Shown: one piece after another, positions 15,540 through 24,911 of the stretch
Position numbering within the stretch: the stretch's first letter is position 1
Layout: every line of letters starts with the position of its first letter
Assembly (NCBI GenBank): GCA_021324335.1
Contig: JAJPJH010000038.1
Span: 1 to 34,632 of the forward strand
Reading direction: 5' to 3'
Source: Gammaproteobacteria bacterium
GTDB lineage: Bacteria > Pseudomonadota > Gammaproteobacteria > DSM-16500
DNA: 34,632 bases
Program-made: the position numbers and the translations under genes
The notes under the pieces: generated by a model
The model's database searches: none
Told to the model about the DNA's origin: nothing
What the model saw: only the letters and a program-made list of their open reading frames with translations

Positions 15540-16924
15540 CTGAATACCGTGATGCTAAACTTATTTCTATTAATCCTGCTAATAATACTATTGTTGGGGA
15601 AGTACCTATTTCAACCCCAGCAGAAATAGCAGAGAAAGTAAAGCGCGCCCATGAGGTGAAATCACTTTGGAAAGCGTTGGGAATTAAAAAACGGATTGAG
15701 ATATTACGACCTTTATTGGCTGCTTTTAAGCAAAGAGAAGAAGAATTAGCTTTATTAATTACCCGTGAAATGGGCAAACCTATTACGCAAGCCAGAAATG
15801 ATTTTGCGGATGATTTTGACTACTTCCAAGATTTTCTTGATCATGGAGCTGACTATATTCAAGATGAAATCACTTATCAGAATGGGCAAGCCTTACATCG
15901 TATTGTGTATGAACCAAGAGGCGTAACAGCCGTGATTGTACCGTGGAATTTTCCCTTTCTTAATTTTGTATGGGGTGTTATTCCTAATCTTATCGTCGGT
16001 AATCCTGTGGTTTTTAAGCATTCTGAAGAATGCCCTTTAGTTGGGAAAGTAATAGAAGAAGTGATGATGGGATTAAATGATTTACCTCAAGGTGTCTTTT
16101 CGGAAGTCTATGGTGATGGAAGCGTAGGCCAGCTATTAGCAGAGCAAAATGTAGAAATGATTTGGTTTACAGGAAGTTCAGTAGTAGGCAAACAGTTATT
16201 TGAGATTGCAGGAAAACGGTTTATTAAATCGGTACTAGAAATGGGTGGCTCGAATCCCTGCATTCTTTTTGATGATGTAGATATTCATAAATTGATACCC
16301 CGAATTATTAAAGGCCGGTTCACGAATGGCGGCCAAATGTGTGATGCAATAAAACGATTAATTGTCCATCAACCTATTTTCGATGAAGTCGTGGACAAAC
16401 TGGTACAACAGGTGAAGAAAATTAAAATCGGCGACCCTGAACAAGCTGATACGGAATTAGGCCCTTTGGCAGCGGTGAGACAAGTAAGGTTGCTAGAATC
16501 ACAAGTGAATGATGCGATCAAACAAGGAGCACGCGCCATGACAGGTGCAGCAAGACTGGAAGGATTGTCAGGAGCTTATTATCTACCGACCCTCTTAGTA
16601 AATGTGAAAAGAAATATGCGTGTATGGACAGAGGAAGTATTTGGTCCGGTATTGCCTATCGTGTCATTTGATACGGAAGAAGAAGCTATTGCCCTTGCCA
16701 ACGATACCGCTTATGGTCTTGGCGCAATTATCCATTCTGCAAATGCAGCGCGTGCACAACGTGTTGCTGCACAAATAGATGCAACCTGTATTGATATTAA
16801 TGAAGGCAATCATTGGCTGCCCTGTAATCCATTCGGAGGGCAGAAATTATCTGGCATGGGCTGCGAACATGGCCGCTTAGGGTTTCAGGAATTATGCCGC
16901 TTTAAAGTGATTGCTGCTTCATAA
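15536..16924 (+). CDS. NAD(P)-dependent aldehyde dehydrogenase, succinate-semialdehyde type
   Basis: A 462-residue aldehyde dehydrogenase superfamily enzyme that oxidises an aldehyde to its acid. The catalytic set is complete: oxyanion N138 in PWNFPF, cofactor-binding K161, general base E235 in EMGGSNP and nucleophile C269 in NGGQMC. KPITQARNDF and the overall length resemble the short succinate-semialdehyde dehydrogenase group (GabD/Sad-like), but the substrate cannot be settled from sequence. It is translationally coupled to pncB through ATGA. The stop overlaps the convergent gene at 16919 by 6 bp. Confidence 0.88.
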   Translation: MTEYRDAKLISINPANNTIVGEVPISTPAEIAEKVKRAHEVKSLWKALGIKKRIEILRPLLAAFKQREEELALLITREMGKPITQARNDFADDFDYFQDFLDHGADYIQDEITYQNGQALHRIVYEPRGVTAVIVPWNFPFLNFVWGVIPNLIVGNPVVFKHSEECPLVGKVIEEVMMGLNDLPQGVFSEVYGDGSVGQLLAEQNVEMIWFTGSSVVGKQLFEIAGKRFIKSVLEMGGSNPCILFDDVDIHKLIPRIIKGRFTNGGQMCDAIKRLIVHQPIFDEVVDKLVQQVKKIKIGDPEQADTELGPLAAVRQVRLLESQVNDAIKQGARAMTGAARLEGLSGAYYLPTLLVNVKRNMRVWTEEVFGPVLPIVSFDTEEEAIALANDTAYGLGAIIHSANAARAQRVAAQIDATCIDINEGNHWLPCNPFGGQKLSGMGCEHGRLGFQELCRFKVIAAS

Positions 16925-17365
16925 TGGATTCAGTTGACTATATTTTTTTTCATATCCTTCCACACTATAAGCATCTTCATTTATATGAAGCTGAGATTTT
17001 AATTGTTTTATGGTCTCCTCAATCAACGCTTTAGCTTGCAAATCAGTTGGAACGATTTCATGAGGTAATTTTAATAACATTTTTATCACAAAATAATTTA
17101 ATGATTTTTTGTCATCTCCACTTACTCTACCCGTCATCCCATTTAAAAATGTTAATAATATGTGCTTGGGATTATCATCTGATTTTATTTTGGGTATCCT
17201 CCAACAACTCTTTCCTGATCTATAAAATCTACACCACTCACTACGCTCCTTATAAGACTGCTTTGCTTCTTTAAAAATAAGAGTGAGCTTATCGCATGTT
17301 AAATTAGCGAGAGAAATTTTGATTTTATTCTGAAGCTCTCCGGATATGAATTCCTTTCTATACAT
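16919..17365 (-). CDS. Unknown small basic protein
   Basis: 148 residues, not recognised. It is lysine-rich and mostly helical, with no signal peptide or membrane segment. Recognisable stretches are SGELQNKIKISLANLTCDKL near the N-terminus, a WCRFYRSGKSCW segment with two Cys, and a helical C-terminus ending YSQLNPL. The start has AAGGA seven bases upstream (AAAAGGATGTTCTT then ATG), which supports a real gene. Its 3' end overlaps the convergent aldehyde dehydrogenase by 6 bp. Base composition is AT-rich like its neighbour at 17531. It may be a lineage-specific protein or a secreted effector; there is no evidence for either. Confidence 0.6.
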   Translation of the reverse strand: MYRKEFISGELQNKIKISLANLTCDKLTLIFKEAKQSYKERSEWCRFYRSGKSCWRIPKIKSDDNPKHILLTFLNGMTGRVSGDDKKSLNYFVIKMLLKLPHEIVPTDLQAKALIEETIKQLKSQLHINEDAYSVEGYEKKYSQLNPL

Positions 17366-17530
17366 AAGAACATCCTTTTTCGAGAGAAAAGATAATTAAA
17401 TTATGGCAACGAATTCTTAAGGAAATATTATCTTATTAATAAATAATTTTTTAGTTGAACTCTGTTATGGTGTTTGATAGTTTCTTTATGTTTTATGCAT
17501 TGCTATGCATTCATCAATAAGGAGAATCAC
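17366..17530. promoter_or_regulatory. AT-rich divergent intergenic region
   Basis: 165 bp between two divergent unknown genes, with long runs of A/T. TTGAAC near 17455-17460 is a candidate rightward -35, with an imperfect GATAGT about 15 bp downstream. AAGGAG precedes the rightward ATG at 17531. No RNA gene or clear repeat is seen. Confidence 0.35.
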
Positions 17531-18202
17531 ATGAAATCGGAGCGAACCAAACCTGCTATTATCATTAACGTACGCCCTCCCGAAGACAGGCTGCTGGAAC
17601 AAGCAAAAAATCTCAAAGAAGATATCATCAAACTCAATGACGAACTGCTGAGTAATAAAACCTTCTTTCACCTATACAACCATCTTTATGTAAGTGGTAA
17701 TCCTCTTTCCTCTGCTCGGATGAAGGAAGATAACATTAACAAATTCACAACGTTTATTAAAAAATATAAACCCATTGTCAAAAGATACAGCCAATTAATT
17801 GAAGAAGCGATTAGCTTAAAAATTATTTCCCAAGAGGTAGTCAACCAAATTACTAACCATTCAAAAAATCCCATTGAAATTGAGCCAAATAATAAAATAA
17901 ATGAAATAAAATATAATTATAAAAAACGTAGTAAGAAATATAAAAAATTCCATATAACAAGTGGCATGATGTCTATTTTTATTATTGGCTTGCCATTTTT
18001 TATAAGTGGATTAGCCGTGCACGCGATTGATAAATTAATTACTACCATTAGACTGAATAAGTCTGCCACAAAAACAAATCAGCCTTTCGCTAAGAAGTTA
18101 AGTGGACGCTTTCAATTAGGTCTTTTCCATTTGAGCCAGGCTTATTATTCCAAGAAGGTTCCTCAAATAGCTAGCAAAGACTTCCCGCGACCCAAAAAAT
18201 GA
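17531..18202 (+). CDS. Unknown protein with one C-terminal membrane hairpin
   Basis: 223 residues, not recognised. The start at 17531 has AAGGAG six bases upstream; an earlier in-frame start at 17474 lacks a ribosome site. Residues 1-140 are hydrophilic and probably coiled (NLKEDIIKLNDELLSNKTFF). A strongly basic stretch KKRSKKYKKF leads into a hydrophobic segment SIFIIGLPFFISGLAVHAID at about 152-172. The basic tail ends FPRPKK. This fits a membrane-anchored, mainly cytosolic protein. In a Legionellales-like genome such proteins are often secreted effectors, but no signal proves it. Confidence 0.65.
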   Translation: MKSERTKPAIIINVRPPEDRLLEQAKNLKEDIIKLNDELLSNKTFFHLYNHLYVSGNPLSSARMKEDNINKFTTFIKKYKPIVKRYSQLIEEAISLKIISQEVVNQITNHSKNPIEIEPNNKINEIKYNYKKRSKKYKKFHITSGMMSIFIIGLPFFISGLAVHAIDKLITTIRLNKSATKTNQPFAKKLSGRFQLGLFHLSQAYYSKKVPQIASKDFPRPKK

Positions 18203-18222
18203 TAGAAAGATGTGGGAGAAAT

Positions 18223-18996
18223 TCATTTGAGACTTGCCACATTCTCCCGCAAATGTGCCGAATTAATCGTCCCTACAATCACGCTGGTCACCCCCGCTTC
18301 AGCTAAAATAAATTTCATTGTATCGGCAACGGGATTAGTGACGCCTAATGTGTGTAGATGTCCACTCGCAAGTGCTTTCTTAATAAAAATACCTTTCTGC
18401 TTCTGCTGCGCCTCAATAATCACTTGATGCTCCTCCGTATAAGCCGGATTAAACCCTACCATCGCAACATCGGCTCTATCAATCGTTAACAAACCACCTG
18501 CCACTGTTTTCGTCGACATCCCATAAGCGCGAATTTTTCCTTCGGCTTTAAGTGCAGCTAACGTATCAAACACTTGATCTTCATGAATGATGCGTTCATC
18601 TTCACCATTAGAATGAACCAACACCACATCCAAATAATCCGTACGCAACCGTTTCAAACTGCGTTCCACACTCTTTCGAATAGCCACTTTAGAAAAATCA
18701 AAATACGATTGGCCATCAATAAACTCTTCTCCCGCTTTCGTACTGATAATCCACTCTTGGCGCTTGCCTGCTAATAGCTTTCCTAATCGCTCTTCACTAC
18801 AGCCATAAGCGGGTGCCGTATCAAGCAGATTGATACCAAGCTCCTTGGCAATCTCTAACAAATATTCTATTTCATGATCTTTCGGCAAGGTAAATGTAGC
18901 AGGATACTTGACTCCTTGATTACGGCCAAACTTGACTGTCCCTAAACCAAGCACACTGACTTCTATGCCACTCTTACCTAAGCAACGCTTTTGCAA
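18223..18996 (-). CDS. Aldo/keto reductase
   Basis: About 257 residues from a TTG start at 18996, chosen because a perfect GGGAGG lies seven bases upstream and the next residues, [18 protein letters not shown], match the normal N-terminus of the family. ATG starts at 19011 or 19041 would extend it further into the upstream gene. The AKR tetrad is visible: Asp and Tyr in LLDTAPAYG, Lys in IISTKAG and His in VVLVHSNG. The C-terminus TSVIVGTINSAHLRENV binds NADPH. It probably reduces or oxidises a sugar or small aldehyde. The 5' end overlaps the FAD oxidoreductase by 19 bp, so the two are co-expressed. Confidence 0.87.
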   Translation of the reverse strand: MQKRCLGKSGIEVSVLGLGTVKFGRNQGVKYPATFTLPKDHEIEYLLEIAKELGINLLDTAPAYGCSEERLGKLLAGKRQEWIISTKAGEEFIDGQSYFDFSKVAIRKSVERSLKRLRTDYLDVVLVHSNGEDERIIHEDQVFDTLAALKAEGKIRAYGMSTKTVAGGLLTIDRADVAMVGFNPAYTEEHQVIIEAQQKQKGIFIKKALASGHLHTLGVTNPVADTMKFILAEAGVTSVIVGTINSAHLRENVASLK

Positions 18997-20192
18997 AATA
19001 CATCCTCCCATACAGGCCTTGCCAATGGTGGCATTGGCCAAGAACGTAATTCGCGAACATCAAAGAGATGCGGGGTAATAGGTGCAGCTTGAATTTGTTG
19101 CAGAATTTCTTCTGCTAATTTGGGCGCTAACGCTAATTTAGTCGGCCACGCAATCGTGATATTTTCAATCACCTTCGTAAATGATGTTTCTGGTTTCATA
19201 CCGCCTTTTTGTTTAGGCTCAGCCCGATCAATCATAAAACTGGCAAATTCTGCTTCTTCAAAATTCAACCACGGAAAAAGAGCTTGTAGTTCCTGGCGTG
19301 CTGCGTGAATTTGCGCGGTACTATTTTTATCAATCCCATCTTCTGCTAATTGGCCGCCTAGATACCAAATCGTACTGCCATCTTGCGTATGATGGGTGGT
19401 AATAGTAACACGGGGGCGTGCACCTAAGCCGAGGCAATGTGCATATAAAGGATAATTAAAGGGTGTCTTCACCATCACCATATGCAATGGACGGCGCTGC
19501 ATGGCTACTTCATCGTGTTTTAATTTTTTAATGATGACCTCATTGCCTGCACCCGCGGTAAAAATAAATTGCTGTGCCGTCACTTCAATCGATTTCCCCG
19601 CCATATAAACAGTTGCAGAAACTAATCGGCCATGATCATCGAATTTTAATTCTTCATCGCATAAAGGTTCGATTTTAAAAACAGCATCTTGATTTGCTTT
19701 CACTAATTCGCGCACTAAAATAGGCACGTCGATCACGATTTCATCTAACGAATAAACTTCACCTTTGAAAGCAGGATGCTGAAACACGGTTGGATACTTT
19801 TCTGTGGGGAGAGCTTCCACTTTACTGGTTAACGCAGCACCGGCAAAAAATCCCGCTAATTTAGAACCAAACTTTGTCGGCGCCCAAAGATAATGTTGAG
19901 AAGAAAGAATCGGCACAGCAGATAAATCAATTTCCCCTTTACCAAGTAAACATTGTCGCCACCGTTCAGGCATTTCGCTCATCGCTTGCGAATCCGCCGT
20001 CAGCACACCTTGTAAAGCATATTTCATGCCACCATGAATAATGCCTTGCGCTTTATGGGTTTGACCGCCACCCAACGAGCCCGATTCAAATAAAATAACG
20101 GAAAGGCCTGTTTGACGTAATCGGTTTAATAACCATAGCCCTGCGATGCCGCCGCCAAAAATGACAATATCGGCTGCTGCTACCTTCTTCAT
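18978..20192 (-). CDS. FAD-dependent oxidoreductase (DAO family)
   Basis: About 404 residues from the ATG at 20192; a TTG five codons upstream (20207) is an alternative. The N-terminus has the FAD dinucleotide motif [17 protein letters not shown] and the DAO-family [20 protein letters not shown], which resembles glycerol-3-phosphate dehydrogenase. The C-terminal half has [17 protein letters not shown] and [10 protein letters not shown]. No signal peptide. The substrate is unknown. A downstream aldo/keto reductase overlaps its 3' end, which suggests the pair act on one metabolite. Divergent from mnmG, with 87 bp between start codons. Confidence 0.85.
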   Translation of the reverse strand: MKKVAAADIVIFGGGIAGLWLLNRLRQTGLSVILFESGSLGGGQTHKAQGIIHGGMKYALQGVLTADSQAMSEMPERWRQCLLGKGEIDLSAVPILSSQHYLWAPTKFGSKLAGFFAGAALTSKVEALPTEKYPTVFQHPAFKGEVYSLDEIVIDVPILVRELVKANQDAVFKIEPLCDEELKFDDHGRLVSATVYMAGKSIEVTAQQFIFTAGAGNEVIIKKLKHDEVAMQRRPLHMVMVKTPFNYPLYAHCLGLGARPRVTITTHHTQDGSTIWYLGGQLAEDGIDKNSTAQIHAARQELQALFPWLNFEEAEFASFMIDRAEPKQKGGMKPETSFTKVIENITIAWPTKLALAPKLAEEILQQIQAAPITPHLFDVRELRSWPMPPLARPVWEDVFCKSVA

Positions 20193-20279
20193 AATGCTCT
20201 CATCCAATTTTTGTGTCTCAAAATTTTACTCCGATTTAGTTATAATAGGAAACTTTTCGCCTATAAAGATACTAACTAT
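20193..20279 (+). promoter_or_regulatory. mnmG promoter region, consensus -10
   Basis: TATAAT at 20241-20246 on the plus strand is a consensus -10 about 34 bp before the mnmG ATG at 20280. No convincing -35 hexamer lies 17 bp upstream. The leftward FAD oxidoreductase promoter shares this gap. Confidence 0.45.
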
Positions 20280-22157
20280 ATGATTGATTTGAAAAATACT
20301 TTTGACGTGATCGTAGTGGGGGGTGGGCATGCGGGGACAGAAGCTGCGCTTGCGGCTGCTCGTATGGGGGCAAAGACCTTATTGCTGACTCATAATATCG
20401 AGACCTTGGGGCAAATGTCTTGTAATCCTGCGATAGGCGGTATAGGCAAAGGGCATTTGGTGAAAGAAATTGATGCGCTGGGTGGAGCCATGGCGCGGGC
20501 AATTGATAAAGCGGGGATTCATTTCCGTACTCTCAATGCCAGTAAAGGCCCAGCTGTACGCGCAACGCGTGCGCAGGCAGATCGGGTACTGTATAAACAA
20601 GCAATACGCTACATGCTGGAATCCCAGCCAAATTTAATTATTTTTCAACAAGCCGCTGATGACATTTTAATTGAACACAGCCATGTAACCGGCGTGCTTA
20701 CCCAAATGGGATTAATTTTTAAATCTCAAACAGTAGTTTTAACTGCAGGGACGTTTCTCGCCGGTAAGATTCATATTGGTTTAAATAATTATGAAGGGGG
20801 CCGCGCAGGCGACCCTCCCGCTAAAACATTAGCAGCACGGTTACGTGAGTTATCACTTCCTGTTGGTCGATTAAAAACGGGCACGCCGCCACGTATCGAT
20901 GGTCGCACGATTAATTTCAGTGTCATGGAGATACAAGAAGGCGATTCGCCTACGCCTGTTTTTTCTTTCTTAGGAAAAGTAGAAGAACATCCGCAGCAAA
21001 CGTGTTGTTACATTACGCATACCAATCAAAAAACGCATGATTATATCCGCGCCGGTTTATCACAATCACCTATGTATACGGGCGTCATTGAAGGCATTGG
21101 GCCACGTTATTGCCCTTCAATTGAAGATAAAATTATGCGATTTGCAGACAAATCTTCTCATCAAATTTTTGTTGAACCAGAAGGATTAACGACGCAGGAA
21201 TTTTATCCTAATGGCATTTCAACCAGTTTACCTTTCGCCACCCAAATTGAATTTGTTCGATCAATACGAGGGTTTGAGAACGCGCATATTACACGGCCAG
21301 GGTATGCAATTGAATATGATTTCTTTGACCCACGCTGCTTAAAGCCTTCATTAGAAACCAAAGCTATTTCTGGCTTATTTTTCGCTGGCCAAATCAATGG
21401 CACCACGGGCTATGAAGAAGCCGCTGCGCAAGGCCTTATTGCCGGTTTGAATGCAGCACGTTATGTGCAAGAACAAGAAGCGTGGACACCGCGGCGTGAT
21501 CAAGCTTATATCGGCGTATTAATTGATGATTTAGTAACACGCGGTACGCAAGAACCCTATCGTATGTTTACCAGTCGAGCTGAATATCGCTTACTGCTGC
21601 GTGAAGATAATGCAGATTTACGATTAACGCCGATCGCAAAAGAATTAGGACTGATTGATGAGCAACGTATTCAAGCATTTGAGCAAAAACAAGAGCAAAT
21701 AGAAAAGGAAACAGAACGATTGCGTAACTTATTTGTGCGACCTGGGACAAATGCAGCAAAAACAATTGAATCCCTGACAGAACAAGCTTTAACTCGAGAA
21801 TATCGAGTATCTGAATTGTTACGTCGTCCTAATTTATCCTATCAACAACTTATGTCGATTGAAGAATTAGGCCCGGGTGTAAATGATGATCAAGTCGCAC
21901 AGCAAATTGAAATTCAGGCGAAATACGCAGGTTATATCGATCGCCAAGAAGAAGAAATTGCGAAACTTTCGCGCTATGAAACATTAAAATTGCCGGAAGA
22001 TTTGGATTATGACGAGATTGTCGGCTTATCGACAGAAGTACGACAAAAATTAAAACAAACCAAACCGACAACAGTCGGCCAAGCTTCCCGTATACCGGGT
22101 ATCACACCAGCAGCGATTTCATTATTATTAGTCCATTTGAAAAAACGTAAAGGATAA
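20280..22157 (+). CDS. mnmG: tRNA uridine-5-carboxymethylaminomethyl modification enzyme MnmG (GidA)
   Basis: 625 residues from the ATG at 20280. With MnmE it installs the carboxymethylaminomethyl group on wobble uridine 34 of certain tRNAs, using FAD and a folate C1 unit. FAD motif [19 protein letters not shown] lies at 12-30, then [51 protein letters not shown] and [19 protein letters not shown]. Length matches E. coli (629). A start 23 codons earlier (20211) adds a tail absent from the family and overlaps the promoter. The ribosome site is weak. rsmG follows after 3 bp. Confidence 0.96.
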   Translation: MIDLKNTFDVIVVGGGHAGTEAALAAARMGAKTLLLTHNIETLGQMSCNPAIGGIGKGHLVKEIDALGGAMARAIDKAGIHFRTLNASKGPAVRATRAQADRVLYKQAIRYMLESQPNLIIFQQAADDILIEHSHVTGVLTQMGLIFKSQTVVLTAGTFLAGKIHIGLNNYEGGRAGDPPAKTLAARLRELSLPVGRLKTGTPPRIDGRTINFSVMEIQEGDSPTPVFSFLGKVEEHPQQTCCYITHTNQKTHDYIRAGLSQSPMYTGVIEGIGPRYCPSIEDKIMRFADKSSHQIFVEPEGLTTQEFYPNGISTSLPFATQIEFVRSIRGFENAHITRPGYAIEYDFFDPRCLKPSLETKAISGLFFAGQINGTTGYEEAAAQGLIAGLNAARYVQEQEAWTPRRDQAYIGVLIDDLVTRGTQEPYRMFTSRAEYRLLLREDNADLRLTPIAKELGLIDEQRIQAFEQKQEQIEKETERLRNLFVRPGTNAAKTIESLTEQALTREYRVSELLRRPNLSYQQLMSIEELGPGVNDDQVAQQIEIQAKYAGYIDRQEEEIAKLSRYETLKLPEDLDYDEIVGLSTEVRQKLKQTKPTTVGQASRIPGITPAAISLLLVHLKKRKG

Positions 22158-22160
22158 AGT

Positions 22161-22793
22161 ATGTTGAAACAGTTGGATCAACTACTCACGCAAGCATTAA
22201 AAGAAAATAACATTACACTCGATCAAGCTACACAACAAAAATTACTCACCTTTCTTGAGCTTATTGTTGCGTGGAATCGCGTCTTTAATTTGACGACGCT
22301 GACAACGCCGCGTGAAATGGTTTATCTTCATTTGATTGATAGCTTAATTATTTCGCCTTATTTGCACGGCTCACGATTGTTAGATGTTGGAAGTGGGGGT
22401 GGCTTACCGGGCATTCCATTGGCGATTACTCATCCTCAGCAACAGTGGGTGTTATTAGATAAAACCAGCAAAAAAACACGCTTTCTGACGCAAGTGATAG
22501 CAGAGCTTAAGCTTGAGAATGTGGAAGTGATTCATAGCCGGGTTGAAAATTTCCATCCGACTGATTGTTTTGACAGTATTGTTTCCCGCGCCTTCGGCAC
22601 TTTATCTCTATTTACAGAAACAACCGCTCATCTGCTTTGCCCAGGAGGAAAATTCATTGCCATGAAAGGCAAAAACCCACAAGAAGAAATAGCAGCCTTA
22701 CCTAACCAATTCCTCCTCCAAAAAGTGGTACCGATACATATAAAAGGTATAGCGGTAGAGCGGCATCTTATTCATATAGGGATAAAACGATAA
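22161..22793 (+). CDS. rsmG: 16S rRNA guanine(527)-N7 methyltransferase
   Basis: 210 residues (GidB). It makes m7G527 in 16S rRNA, the methylation whose loss gives low-level streptomycin resistance. Motifs: WNRVFNLTTLT and HLIDSL in the N-terminal helical part, the SAM loop LLDVGSGGGLPGIPLAI, the acidic DKTSKKTRFL, and SRAFGTLSLF. Length matches E. coli (207). AAGGA lies six bases upstream of the ATG. In many gammaproteobacteria parA-parB follow directly; here the next genes are accessory and on the other strand. Confidence 0.95.
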   Translation: MLKQLDQLLTQALKENNITLDQATQQKLLTFLELIVAWNRVFNLTTLTTPREMVYLHLIDSLIISPYLHGSRLLDVGSGGGLPGIPLAITHPQQQWVLLDKTSKKTRFLTQVIAELKLENVEVIHSRVENFHPTDCFDSIVSRAFGTLSLFTETTAHLLCPGGKFIAMKGKNPQEEIAALPNQFLLQKVVPIHIKGIAVERHLIHIGIKR

Positions 22794-22812
22794 ACCGTTA
22801 TCATTTTTCTTA
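22786..22812 (+). terminator. Weak possible terminator after rsmG
   Basis: GATAA and TTATC around an ACCG loop overlap the rsmG stop and are followed by ATTTTTC. The stem is only 5 bp and AT-rich, so termination would be inefficient. Confidence 0.25.
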
Positions 22813-22822
22813 CTATGTTTTA

Positions 22823-24157
22823 CTATGTTCCAAACGTTAGCTTAAGAGCTTCTCGGTTCTGAACAGGTAAAGAAAAACTTGGTTTAAATAAACAAGGAGA
22901 AGAATGTTCCCCCACCATAGAAAGATCGTCACGTATTGGCTTTTTACCTTTTATATCGACAGGTGTTGCTGACGATGTTTCCATTCTCGGTGCCTCTTCA
23001 ATAGAGGAGGGGGTAGATGGAATTCTCTCCACTTTATTAACATCAAGCTTAAGTTCAACTCTTCCTTCCTCTAATTTATCTTTTCGTGATGAGATTTCAG
23101 TCAAATCCACCACTACATTCGCCGGACGTTGTTTTAAGAAGGTAACATAGGCAATAATCGCCGCGAGAATAAATCCTGTCATTGCCATTTGCGTGCTTCT
23201 AAATGGCTCAGGGCTATCTGCCATTGTAATCATTGTCATCAGGAATAAAAATCCAGCTGTGAGTGTTACATCTGTTTGAGCTATTTTTGTATATCTAGCC
23301 GCTGCCTTTTCATGCGGATCGCTAGTAGCGGGATCAAATTGCCAGCTTTCAATTGCTTTCCATATTCCATATCCTATTCCGATCGTGTCACTACACATTG
23401 TAGAAACAAACGAGGGTAAAAGAGTGGGTTTACCGGATAAGAATTGGCCTATTTTCAGAATGCTCCCAAACCATCCTTCTGCATTAGAAAACCCCTTTAT
23501 GACTCCTGCTCCTGTATTGAGAATTCTTTCTAACTTAGGTGCAGAAGAACATCCTTTAGAAATCAAATAATTTCTAATATGGGCATTTAAAAGCAACGAG
23601 ACCACAGCCGCTGCTATGAGAATACCTCCCAACTCCTCCTCAGAAATAATGATTTTTTCTGGGTTATCAGGATTAAAACCGGCTGCTGTTCGGAGGATAA
23701 GCGCTGTGGTACTTAATGCAAAAGCATTCGTCCCAGATACATCGCTCAAAATATTTAAGATAAAAGTCATCCATTCTTTGAATTTTTTCTCTTTCGGATG
23801 TTTACTCTCATTCTCACTGAGAGCATCAAGGCCAACCGCAATCCCCAAATTAGTTGCTGCCAAAAGGACAAATACAGAGCCAGCGATTTCCGAAATACGC
23901 CCTGTACATTCCTTTTCCCAAAAACCACAACCCTCTTTCCCCCAAAATCCATGCAAGAAAAAAGTTGCTGTTCCGGATAAAATACTTGGTTGTGCCAAAG
24001 TCCTATTTGTCATTTTTAATATTTTATATAATTCTTTTTTTAGCCTCTCTTTAAATGAAATTTCGATGCTGCTTATTCTTTCCCCACTCTCGATAATAAT
24101 TTCGGCTTCACCTTCGTGACCATTTTCAACGATTTCAAGGATGCTTTCTTCAGTCAT
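22823..24157 (-). CDS. Unknown multi-spanning membrane protein with cytosolic tail
   Basis: 444 residues, not recognised. Residues 1-50 are acidic and soluble. About six to eight hydrophobic segments lie between 55 and 345 (SILSGTATFFLHGFW, IAGSVFVLLAATNLGIAVGL, GGILIAAAVVSLLLNA, VTLTAGFLFLMTMITM, MAMTGFILAAIIAYVTFL). The last 95 residues are hydrophilic and disordered, rich in Glu, Ser, Pro and Lys (IEEAPRMETSSATP), ending ALKLTFGT. The start follows AGAGGAG with good spacing. It interrupts the usual rsmG-parA neighbourhood. The polar tail with an acidic patch near the C-terminus resembles the general look of Dot/Icm substrates, but that is only a possibility. Confidence 0.65.
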   Translation of the reverse strand: MTEESILEIVENGHEGEAEIIIESGERISSIEISFKERLKKELYKILKMTNRTLAQPSILSGTATFFLHGFWGKEGCGFWEKECTGRISEIAGSVFVLLAATNLGIAVGLDALSENESKHPKEKKFKEWMTFILNILSDVSGTNAFALSTTALILRTAAGFNPDNPEKIIISEEELGGILIAAAVVSLLLNAHIRNYLISKGCSSAPKLERILNTGAGVIKGFSNAEGWFGSILKIGQFLSGKPTLLPSFVSTMCSDTIGIGYGIWKAIESWQFDPATSDPHEKAAARYTKIAQTDVTLTAGFLFLMTMITMADSPEPFRSTQMAMTGFILAAIIAYVTFLKQRPANVVVDLTEISSRKDKLEEGRVELKLDVNKVERIPSTPSSIEEAPRMETSSATPVDIKGKKPIRDDLSMVGEHSSPCLFKPSFSLPVQNREALKLTFGT

Positions 24158-24251
24158 TTCTTACTCCTCTTTGTAAATTGAAATAAGATTAGAAATAAAA
24201 AATAAATAAATATTTAAATTAAATTATAAAAATTATTCTTATTAATATTAA
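24158..24251 (-). promoter_or_regulatory. Extremely AT-rich leader with a perfect TTAATATTAA palindrome
   Basis: 94 bp, almost all A/T, between two leftward genes; it probably contains the promoter of the membrane-protein gene. TTAATATTAA at 24242-24251 is a perfect palindrome that includes TTAATATT, similar to the PmrA half-site described for Legionella and Coxiella effector genes. In such AT-rich DNA it may be chance. Confidence 0.3.
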
Positions 24252-24794
24252 TTAGGGAGGACAGCTGATACAAAAACCATTCGTTTTGATAAACAAAGAA
24301 GCATGGGAAAATGTCGATGGATCAGGAAAAGAAGGGTTGAAAGAAGGGTTGTTTTTTTCACTTGAATTCGTATATAAACTATAAACAATAGTTTGCGACG
24401 CCTCATCATAGACTGGATTCTTCATAGAAATTTGAAAATTATATTTTTGGATATGACCATCTTTTGTCTGGATAATCAGCGTGGCCGGATAAACTGCTTC
24501 TAGATTATTTTTATTTACACTTTGTTTTACGCGGTTATTAAATTCTTTCATAGAGACAGCTCCTTGTGCATCCTCTCCTCCATCACTCGTATAAATTACC
24601 CATGAATCTGGGTTATGCAAAGTTAATTGATAAGCAATAGGATCTTGACCCAGCTTTTTAATGTCAGCAGAATTGGCATTCTCTATATAGAGATAACCGG
24701 ATTTTTGATTGTCTAACGCAAATGCCGGCGAAATAGCTGTCGAAAACAGCATAAAACATGCTGCTAATCCTGATAATAATTTGTAATCTTTCAT
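24252..24794 (-). CDS. Unknown secreted protein
   Basis: 180 residues from the ATG at 24794, which has GGGGAG eight bases upstream; an in-frame GTG three codons earlier is less likely. A Sec signal peptide is clear: MKDYKLL, a hydrophobic core SGLAACFMLFSTAI, and a cleavage region SPAFA-LD near residue 27. The mature part is beta-rich (YLYIENANSADIKKL, NPDSWVIYTSDG, YPATLIIQTKDG, YNFQISMKNPVY) and ends FCISCPP with two Cys that could form a disulfide. I recognise no family. Location is probably periplasmic or extracellular. Confidence 0.65.
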   Translation of the reverse strand: MKDYKLLSGLAACFMLFSTAISPAFALDNQKSGYLYIENANSADIKKLGQDPIAYQLTLHNPDSWVIYTSDGGEDAQGAVSMKEFNNRVKQSVNKNNLEAVYPATLIIQTKDGHIQKYNFQISMKNPVYDEASQTIVYSLYTNSSEKNNPSFNPSFPDPSTFSHASLFIKTNGFCISCPP

Positions 24795-24911
24795 GATACA
24801 CACTCCCCTTTCTCGTTATAATAATAATGTTAAACCTCCGCTCATTATTTTTCTACCCCATAATTTATGCTATCTTATTGTGGTTATAATAAATGGCTAA
24901 GGAATCCTAAG

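Noticed and set aside
18214..18248. GGGAGAA / TTCTCCC inverted repeat near the end of the aldo/keto reductase
   Set aside because: Only 7 bp with a 21-bp loop and no T-tract on either strand; it mostly lies within coding sequence.
23616..24119. 167-codon plus-strand open frame opposite the orphan membrane protein
   Set aside because: No ribosome site and low-complexity composition. The minus-strand frame has a strong ribosome site, clear membrane segments and sensible domain layout.
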